A stretch of 11,014 bases of DNA, from NCBI GenBank assembly GCA_020846575.1, contig JADLDQ010000330.1:1-11014 (forward strand), in the 5' to 3' direction. The translations under genes were made by a program, and so were the position numbers. The stretch comes from Burkholderiales bacterium. Lineage in GTDB: Bacteria; Pseudomonadota; Gammaproteobacteria; Burkholderiales; SG8-39. This document shows, piece by piece, positions 5,985 through 11,014 of this stretch (the first letter of the stretch is position 1; each line of letters starts with the position of its first letter). The notes under the pieces were generated by a model that saw only the letters and a program-made list of their open reading frames with translations, searched no databases and was not told the DNA's origin.

Positions 5985-6896
5985 TTGAATCCTCGAAATC
6001 CCGGTCACGGCGCCGCCGTGGCGCTGATGGTCGCTTCGGCGCTCCTGTTGAGCATTGCCGGCGTGGTGACGCGCCAGCTGGAGGCGGCGCGCGCCTTCGA
6101 GATCACGTTCTGGCGCAGCGTTTTCGCCGGCCTGTTCGTGCTGGCGGCGCTCGCCTTCGAATACCGGGGCGCCGGCGCCGCGGCGGCGCTTCGCGCCACC
6201 GGGCGCTCGATCGCGGCGGTCGGCCGTCCCGGTCTGTGCTCGGGCGCGTGCTTCGCCGCCATGTACGTCTGCTTCATCGTCGCGCTCACCATGACCACCG
6301 TGGCCAATACCCTGGTGGTGGTGAGCCTCGCGCCGGTTTTCACCGCGCTGCTTGCGCGTGTCGTACTGGGGGTGCGGGTCCCGGCGCGCACCCGGGCCGC
6401 GATCGCGGCCGCCTTTGCCGGGATGCTGTGGATGTTCGGCGCGGGTTTCTCGGCGGGGGAGCCGCGCCACGCACTCGGGATGCTGATCGCCCTGGGCGTG
6501 CCGCTGGCCGCGGCGGTCAACGTGGTGACGCTGACGCACGCCTCCGCGCGCGTCAACCTCGTGCCGGCGGTGTTCATCGGCGCACTGATTTCCGTGGTGG
6601 CGACACTGCCCTTTGCGCTGCCCTTCGAGGCGAGCGCGCGGGATCTCGCGCTGCTCGCCGGGCTAGGCGTCTTCCAGCTCGGCCTGCCGTGTGTCCTCTT
6701 GATCGTCGCCAGCCGGCGCCTGTCGGCGGCGGAAGTATCGCTCCTGGCGCTGATCGAGATCGTGGCGGGTCCGATCTGGGCGTGGCTGGGCGCGGGCGAG
6801 GTGCCCTCGGGCGCGACCATCGCCGGCGGGCTGGTGGTGCTCGCCGCGCTCGCCTGGAACGAGCTTCCCCTGCTGCGGCGGGCCCTGAGCGCTTAG
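5985..6896 (+). CDS. EamA/DMT-family transporter (RhaT/YdcZ-like drug/metabolite exporter)
   Basis: A 303-residue inner-membrane protein made of hydrophobic helices throughout, with the two-halves layout of EamA (DMT superfamily) carriers. The first helix (AVALMVASALLLSIAGVVTR) is followed by FEITFWRSVFAGLFV, the usual N-terminal signature (x-R-x-x-x-A). An MTTVANTLVVVSLAPVFTALLA segment ends the first half. In the second half, LPCVLLIVASRRLSAAEVSLLALIEIVAGPIWAWLGAGEVPS is the characteristic last EamA signature. Ten helices are expected, and the length fits the usual ~300. The start is uncertain: TTG 5985 gives a normal short cytoplasmic lead, while GTG 6018 or ATG 6027 would still keep helix 1. 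No Shine-Dalgarno is clear for any of them. The frame stays open further upstream through the 23-bp repeats, but that part is not protein-like. Substrate unknown; its divergent deaminase neighbour may hint at nucleobases. Confidence 0.85.
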   Translation: MNPRNPGHGAAVALMVASALLLSIAGVVTRQLEAARAFEITFWRSVFAGLFVLAALAFEYRGAGAAAALRATGRSIAAVGRPGLCSGACFAAMYVCFIVALTMTTVANTLVVVSLAPVFTALLARVVLGVRVPARTRAAIAAAFAGMLWMFGAGFSAGEPRHALGMLIALGVPLAAAVNVVTLTHASARVNLVPAVFIGALISVVATLPFALPFEASARDLALLAGLGVFQLGLPCVLLIVASRRLSAAEVSLLALIEIVAGPIWAWLGAGEVPSGATIAGGLVVLAALAWNELPLLRRALSA

Positions 6897-8149
6897 CGGT
6901 ACAGCGCGCAGGCCGCGACGCGCTGCTCGATGTCCTGCACGACGCGATGGTATGCCGGTGCGCCAACCCCGCCGAACCTGCGCTTGAACTCGGCCTCCGG
7001 CATGCCGTCGGCCAGACCGGTGATCTCCGGCATGATGTCCGCCTCGGAAACGCGCGCGCCGGCGCGCTCGGAGAAGCGGCGCGCGCCGTGCGCCGAGCGC
7101 ACCGCGAGCTGCCCGAAGGTGGTGCCGGCGCGGTCGGCCGCGAGGTCGGAGAACGAGAACCCGCTGCCGCTGCGCGCGTCCTGGATCTCCTTGTACAGGC
7201 CGACCGCGTCCGACAGCGGCGTTCCCGCGGTGGCCGCGAGCGCCGCGGAGATGGTGAAGTGCCGCACGAGGTCGCCGCGCCCGCGCAAGCGCAGATCGCG
7301 CGGCGCCCCCTGCGGCCAGGCGCGCGCTTCCGGCAGCAGCGCCCCGAGCCCCTTGCCGTTGGCGTAGAAGGCGAGCGCGAGGATCGCCGCGCGGTTCTCG
7401 GCGGCCGCGTCGCCCGCGCTGGAGCGCTCCGCGGCGAGCGCCATTACCGGTCGCAGGGCCGTCGTGAACGAATCGCCCCGGCGCAGGTCCTGGGACGCGG
7501 CGGCGATGCGCTCCTGGTAGGCCCGCAGGCGTTCGCGGTCAGCGCGCGGCACGGCCAGCGCCCGGATGCGGTCCGGGAGATCGTCGCGCCACTGGTACGC
7601 GATGCGAAGGGTGCCGTCCGCGATCGACACCGACTGGATCGCGTCCGCGGCCGCGCGTTCGGCCTCGTGCTCGGAAAGCCGCCGCGCCGCGTACTCGAGC
7701 AGGCGCTGCGCCAGCCAGGCCGGCACCGGCAGCCTGCCGACGGTGAGGCTCTCCACCCGGGGCAGACCGGCAGTCTCGGCGAGCGCCGCGTCGACGTTGA
7801 GGTAACGGCCGAAGGGATTCGGCGGCAGGGCGAGCGCCAGGCGCAGCGTCGCGGCGCCCGGCGCGAGCACCACGCGCGCGCCGCCATGTCCGAAGCGGGT
7901 CGCGGCGTAGTTCGCGAGCAGATCCACGTCCTGCGCGCCGATCTGGATGGTGCGCAGCTGGCCAGGGCGGGCCCGGCGCGGGTCGTGCCTGCGCAGCAGC
8001 ACCACGGCGCGCTCCACGTGCTCCGGCCGGATGTGCGCGCCGCCTGCGACCAGCGGATGCTCCTCGACGGCGAGGAACGCCGCGCCGAGGAGCGCGAGCG
8101 GCACACCCGGCAGCGCGAGCAGGACCGCCGCGAGCAGCAGCTTGTTCAT
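6893..8149 (-). CDS. Conserved hypothetical membrane-anchored or exported protein, 418 aa
   Basis: I recognise this as belonging to an uncharacterised proteobacterial family without a known function. Residues 3-27 form one hydrophobic segment, either an uncleaved membrane anchor or a signal peptide, so the body should face the periplasm. The rest is alpha-helical-looking, alanine- and arginine-rich, with no enzyme motif that I can identify. The most conserved-looking part is near the end: HFTISAALAA (298-307), LSDAVGLYKEIQDA (312-325), and GSGFSFSDLAADRAGTTFG (328-346). The ATG at 8149 is preferred over the GTG at 8167 because the hydrophobic segment starts right after MNK. No good ribosome site is visible. 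The gene lies 101 bases downstream of tctC on the same strand and could be co-transcribed, though a strong palindrome lies between. Its stop overlaps the EamA stop in TTAG (6893-6896), leaving no space for a terminator. Confidence 0.75.
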   Translation of the reverse strand: MNKLLLAAVLLALPGVPLALLGAAFLAVEEHPLVAGGAHIRPEHVERAVVLLRRHDPRRARPGQLRTIQIGAQDVDLLANYAATRFGHGGARVVLAPGAATLRLALALPPNPFGRYLNVDAALAETAGLPRVESLTVGRLPVPAWLAQRLLEYAARRLSEHEAERAAADAIQSVSIADGTLRIAYQWRDDLPDRIRALAVPRADRERLRAYQERIAAASQDLRRGDSFTTALRPVMALAAERSSAGDAAAENRAAILALAFYANGKGLGALLPEARAWPQGAPRDLRLRGRGDLVRHFTISAALAATAGTPLSDAVGLYKEIQDARSGSGFSFSDLAADRAGTTFGQLAVRSAHGARRFSERAGARVSEADIMPEITGLADGMPEAEFKRRFGGVGAPAYHRVVQDIEQRVAACALYR

Positions 8150-8180
8150 GCCAGCGCGGTCGCGCACGCTACGGCGCCAC

Positions 8181-8202
8181 CGCGCGCGGCGCGCCGCGCG
8201 CG
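8181..8202. promoter_or_regulatory. 22-bp perfect all-G/C palindrome between tctC and the hypothetical gene
   Basis: Positions 8181-8202 are exactly self-complementary and contain only G and C. As RNA this would form a 9-bp stem with a CGCG loop. It starts 31 bases before the ATG of the 418-residue protein and 48 bases after the tctC stop. No T-run follows on the minus strand, so it is not a classical terminator. It may end or attenuate the tct transcript, protect its 3' end, or be a protein site. GC-rich DNA raises the chance of such runs. Confidence 0.45.
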
Positions 8203-8250
8203 AGCGCTATCGATGGTTCGCAAGCCTGCCGCGGCGGGTCCGGATCCGCC

Positions 8251-9234
8251 CTACTGCGGTTTGAGATTGGCGAGTCTTACGTACTCGCCCCAGTCCTTGA
8301 TGGACTTCAGCAGCAGCGCCTGACCCTGTTCGGGGCTGTTCACGTACGGGTCGCCGCCGAAGCTCATCAGGAACTTGCGGGTCTCTTCGCTTTGCACCGC
8401 GAAGCTGAACCAGCGGCCGATCTGATCGACGATGGGCTTGGGCGTCCTGGCCGGCACCATCGCGGCCCACCAGCCGGTGAGGTCCATCTTCACGCCCAGC
8501 TCCGACATGGTCGGCAGGTCCGGGCTTGCTTCGAGACGCGCGCCGGTGCTCACGCCCAGGATGCGCAGTCGTCCCTCGCGCTGCTGGGCCAGGGAATAGA
8601 CCGGGTCCATCATGCCGTAGTCGAGCTTGCCCGAGAGCATCTCGTTGAGGGAGTCCGACCCGGTCTTGTAGTTCACTTCCACGGCCTGGATGCCGGTCGC
8701 TTTCTTGTAGAGCTCCCCCATGATCACACCCGTCGGCGCCGAAGTGGCATACGTGCCGGCCTTGCCCTTTTTCTTAATGGCGGCGGTCAGCTCGGCGACG
8801 CTCTGGTAGGGGCTCTTGGCTGCGACCACCAGCATGAAGGGCTGGCGGTTGATGGTGGCCGCCACCTGCAGCGCCTTGCCCGCGTCCACCGTCGGCTTCT
8901 TGAACAGGTGCATGTTGGCCGCGACCGCCGAGCCGGCGTGCACGTAGATGGTGTAGCCGTCGGGCTTGGCGCGCGCCGCGTACTCGGTGGCGATGTTGCC
9001 CCCGGCGCCGGAGCGGTTCTCCACCACGATGGTGCGCTTGATGATGGGCCGCAGCCGCTCGGCGAAGTACCTCACCAGCACGTCGGCGCCGCTGCCGGCG
9101 GGAAACGCGCAGATGAAGTGGATGTCGCGGCTGGGGTACGCCTGGGCCTGGGCCGCCGCCGGCGCGAAGACGGCAGCGGCGGCCGCGATCACCAGGGCTA
9201 CCGCCTCGAACGGATGTCTCGACTGACGATTCAC
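8251..9234 (-). CDS. tctC: Tripartite tricarboxylate transporter substrate-binding protein (Bug/TctC family)
   Basis: A 327-residue periplasmic binding protein that captures a small carboxylate and presents it to TctA/TctB. It has a Sec signal peptide (hydrophobic ~11-28, likely cut after AQA at ~32), then the Bug hallmarks: YPSRDIHFICAFPAGSGADVLVRY (33-56), VVENRSGAGGN (70-80) and KPDGYT (90-95). The last third has the usual PTMSELGV and GWWAAMVPARTPKPIVDQI pattern. Length matches the family. The GTG start at 9234 is chosen because AAGGAGG lies six bases upstream and the signal peptide begins there. The frame is open far upstream across tctA, but that extension is an antiparallel-phase shadow of tctA. 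It sits 35 bases after tctA. Bug proteins are strongly expanded in betaproteobacteria and bind diverse acids, so the ligand cannot be named. Confidence 0.92.
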   Translation of the reverse strand: MNRQSRHPFEAVALVIAAAAAVFAPAAAQAQAYPSRDIHFICAFPAGSGADVLVRYFAERLRPIIKRTIVVENRSGAGGNIATEYAARAKPDGYTIYVHAGSAVAANMHLFKKPTVDAGKALQVAATINRQPFMLVVAAKSPYQSVAELTAAIKKKGKAGTYATSAPTGVIMGELYKKATGIQAVEVNYKTGSDSLNEMLSGKLDYGMMDPVYSLAQQREGRLRILGVSTGARLEASPDLPTMSELGVKMDLTGWWAAMVPARTPKPIVDQIGRWFSFAVQSEETRKFLMSFGGDPYVNSPEQGQALLLKSIKDWGEYVRLANLKPQ

Positions 9235-9240
9235 GAGCTT

Positions 9241-9247
9241 CCTCCTT
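9241..9247 (-). promoter_or_regulatory. Strong Shine-Dalgarno of tctC
   Basis: AAGGAGG on the minus strand ends six bases before the GTG at 9234. It is the only near-consensus ribosome site in the window and settles the tctC start. It fits the need for more binding protein than membrane subunits. Confidence 0.85.
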
Positions 9248-9269
9248 GTGCAAGCGGGTTGTTGAGAGC

Positions 9270-10778
9270 TTACTCCTGGAATGCCACCTCGCGGGTCCTG
9301 CGAAAGCGCGGGAACGCGACCAGCGCGATGAGGATCACGGTGAACGCGAGCAGCGTCGCCGAGATCGGGCGCTGGACGAATATCGCCGGGTCGCCGCGCG
9401 AGAACACCAGCGAGCGGCGCAGGTTCTCCTCCATCAGCGGCCCGAGTATGAACCCCAGCACCAGCGGCGCCGCCTCGCAGCCGAACCGAAGCAGCACGTA
9501 GCCGAAGACGGTGAACAGCGCCGTCAGCACCAGCTGCGCGATGTTGTTGTTGGTGCTGTACACCCCGACCAGGCAGAACAGCAGGATCGCGGGATACAGG
9601 AGCCGGTAGGGCACCGAGAGCAGCCTCACCCAGATGCCGATGAGCGGCAGGTTGATGACCACCAGCATCGCGTTGCCCAGCCACATGCTGGCGACCAGCC
9701 CCCAGAAGAGTTCCGGGTGCTTGGTCATCACCGCCGAGCCGGGCTGGATCCCCTGGATGATCATAGCGCCCATCATCAGCGCCATGATGGCGTTGGAGGG
9801 CAGGCCCAGCGTCAACAGCGGAATGAAGGAGGACTGCGCCGCGGCGTTGTTCGCCGATTCCGGGCCGGCGACCCCCTCGATCGCCCCCTTGCCGAAGCGG
9901 CTCGGGTCCTTGGCGATCTTCTTCTCCAGCGTGTAGGCGGCGAAGGAGGCGAGCACCGCACCGCCGCCCGGCAGAATCCCGAGCAGCGCCCCGAGGGCCG
10001 TGCCGCGCAGCGCCGCCGGCCACGCCTCGCGGAAGTCCTGCCGGCTCGGCCAGAGGCGATCCAGGCGCCCGGTGATCGAGGCGTGGCTGATCTCGCGCTT
10101 TTCCAGGTTCGAGACGATCTCGACGATGCCGAACAGGCCGATCACCAGCGGCAGGAAGTCGATGCCGTCCCAGATCTCATCGATGCCGAAGGTGTAGCGG
10201 GTGAGGCCGCTGTTCACGTCGGTGCCTACGAGGCCGAGCAGCAGTCCCACCAGCACCATGCCGATCGCCTTGAGCACCGGGCCGTGGGCGAGCACCACCG
10301 CCATCACCAGGCCGAGCACCATCAGCGCGAAGTAGTCCGGCGAGTTGAACTCCTGCGCGAGCCCGGCGAGCGGCGGCCCGAAGGCGGCGACGAATACCGT
10401 GCCCGCGCAGCCGGCGAAGAAGGATCCGAGCGCCGCCGTGGAGAGCGCCGCGCCGGCGCGGCCCTGCCTGGCCATGGGGTGGCCGTCCAGCGTGGTCACG
10501 ATCGAGCTCGCCTCGCCGGGCATGTTCACCAGGATCGAGGTGGTCGAGCCGCCGTACTGCGCCCCGTAGTAGATGCCCGCGAGCATGATGAGCGAGGACA
10601 GCGGCGGCAGTCCGAAGGTGACCGGCAGCAGCATCGCGATGGTGGGTATGGGCCCGATGCCGGGCAGCACGCCGATCAGCGTGCCGAGCAGCACGCCGGC
10701 CAGGCAGAACAGCAAGTTGCCGAGCGAGAGCGCCGCGCCGAAGCCGGTGGCGAGGTTGTGCAGGAAGGCGAATTCCAT
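9270..10778 (-). CDS. tctA: Tripartite tricarboxylate transporter large membrane subunit TctA
   Basis: A 502-residue inner-membrane protein with about a dozen hydrophobic segments; it carries the translocation path of the TTT transporter, a secondary carrier probably driven by an ion gradient. The TctA signature is plain in the first half: GVLPGIGPIPT (36-46), then AGIYYGAQYGGSTTSILVN (67-85), MPGEASS and DGHPMARQGRAGAAL (98-111). The second half repeats the plan with GILPGGGAVLASF (267-279), FGKGAIEGVAGPESANNAA (295-313) and LTLGLPSNAIMALMMGAM. Length is normal. The ATG at 10778 is preferred to an upstream in-frame start at 10865, because the latter overlaps tctB with non-membrane arginine-rich sequence. 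The ATG shares one base with the tctB TGA (TGATG), so translation is probably coupled. Confidence 0.95.
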   Translation of the reverse strand: MEFAFLHNLATGFGAALSLGNLLFCLAGVLLGTLIGVLPGIGPIPTIAMLLPVTFGLPPLSSLIMLAGIYYGAQYGGSTTSILVNMPGEASSIVTTLDGHPMARQGRAGAALSTAALGSFFAGCAGTVFVAAFGPPLAGLAQEFNSPDYFALMVLGLVMAVVLAHGPVLKAIGMVLVGLLLGLVGTDVNSGLTRYTFGIDEIWDGIDFLPLVIGLFGIVEIVSNLEKREISHASITGRLDRLWPSRQDFREAWPAALRGTALGALLGILPGGGAVLASFAAYTLEKKIAKDPSRFGKGAIEGVAGPESANNAAAQSSFIPLLTLGLPSNAIMALMMGAMIIQGIQPGSAVMTKHPELFWGLVASMWLGNAMLVVINLPLIGIWVRLLSVPYRLLYPAILLFCLVGVYSTNNNIAQLVLTALFTVFGYVLLRFGCEAAPLVLGFILGPLMEENLRRSLVFSRGDPAIFVQRPISATLLAFTVILIALVAFPRFRRTREVAFQE

Positions 10779-11014
10779 CACTCGCCCCACCACAGCGGCA
10801 GCGCCTGGGACAGCGCCCACACGAACACCAGCGCGCTGAACAGGGCGAGCCCCGCTCCCAGCCACAGGTACTCGCGCAGCTTCACTTCGCGCCGCGCGCA
10901 GGCCGAGACCAGCGTCACCGCGACCGCCGTGATCACCAGGCCCACGCTGGTGAGCAGCCAGCCGAACAGCAGGATGGACGCGACGATGACCCCGATCGGT
11001 CGCAGCTGCACGGG
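10778..11014 (-). CDS. tctB: Tripartite tricarboxylate transporter small membrane subunit TctB (partial)
   Basis: The last ~78 residues of TctB, the small membrane subunit of the TTT transporter; family members are ~140-160 residues, so roughly half lies past the right edge. The visible part has the expected two hydrophobic stretches (PIGVIVASILLFGWLLTSVGLVITAVAVTLVSA and a second ending ALVFVWALSQALPLWWGE) joined by the basic loop CARREVKLREYLWL. The PLPLW-like end is usual for the family. The frame is open to the window edge, so the GTG at 11011 is an internal codon rather than the start. The operon order is tctB, tctA, tctC rather than the C-B-A order of the Salmonella-type operon. Confidence 0.88.
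   Translation of the reverse strand, partial: PVQLRPIGVIVASILLFGWLLTSVGLVITAVAVTLVSACARREVKLREYLWLGAGLALFSALVFVWALSQALPLWWGE

Noticed and set aside
5681..8323. An 880-codon open frame on the + strand
   Set aside because: It crosses the EamA gene in another frame and then runs antisense to the 418-residue gene; its translation is arginine/glycine-rich without motifs, typical of a GC-rich shadow frame.
9235..10023. Upstream extension of tctC to give a 590-residue protein
   Set aside because: This part overlaps tctA on the same strand in another frame; the Shine-Dalgarno and signal peptide both point to the GTG at 9234.
10779..10865. Upstream in-frame start for tctA at 10865
   Set aside because: The extra 29 residues overlap tctB and do not look like a TctA N-terminus; the ATG at 10778 coupled to the tctB stop is typical.

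Overview
This is a GC-rich window, most likely from a betaproteobacterium (Burkholderiales-like). That assignment is inferred from strong third-position G/C, a tripartite tricarboxylate transporter with a Bug-type binding protein, and an RTX/tandem-95 secreted protein; no marker gene confirms it. Neither window edge is a gene boundary: an RTX protein is cut at the left and a TctB gene at the right.

Left third (1-4071, + strand). The end of a very large repetitive secreted protein fills 1-3592. It has 125-residue super-repeats of RTX-like glycine/aspartate motifs, two canonical RTX patches each followed by a haemolysin-related domain, four ~93-residue cadherin-like (tandem-95) domains, and a flexible tail consistent with type I secretion. 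The next ~480 bases are scrambled. They hold a hairpin just after the stop, a short antisense piece resembling a PIN-domain toxin, the first ~84 codons of an HlyD-type membrane-fusion protein, and a frame-shifted 13-codon end of some other gene. The secretion operon therefore appears deleted or rearranged here, unless the assembly is chimeric.

Middle (4068-6896). A secreted right-handed beta-helix protein on + converges on a small twin-arginine-signal deaminase of the CMP/dCMP/guanine deaminase fold on -. The deaminase is divergent from an EamA-type ten-helix transporter. The ~185-base space between the deaminase and transporter starts carries three tandem 23-bp units built around a 15-bp palindrome, followed by a hairpin and another palindrome. 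This is the clearest unexplained regulatory-looking structure in the window.

Right third (6893-11014, - strand). A tct operon reads leftward as tctB (partial), tctA, tctC. The first two genes overlap by one base, and tctC has a strong Shine-Dalgarno before a GTG start. It probably imports a carboxylate, with the substrate unknown. Downstream on the same strand, after a 22-bp all-G/C palindrome, lies an uncharacterised membrane-anchored or exported protein of 418 residues whose stop overlaps the EamA gene stop.

No tRNA, rRNA, CRISPR array, complete insertion sequence or intact defence system was seen. The points most worth checking are the broken type I secretion junction with its PIN remnant, the 23-bp palindromic repeat cluster, and the uncharacterised 418-residue protein.
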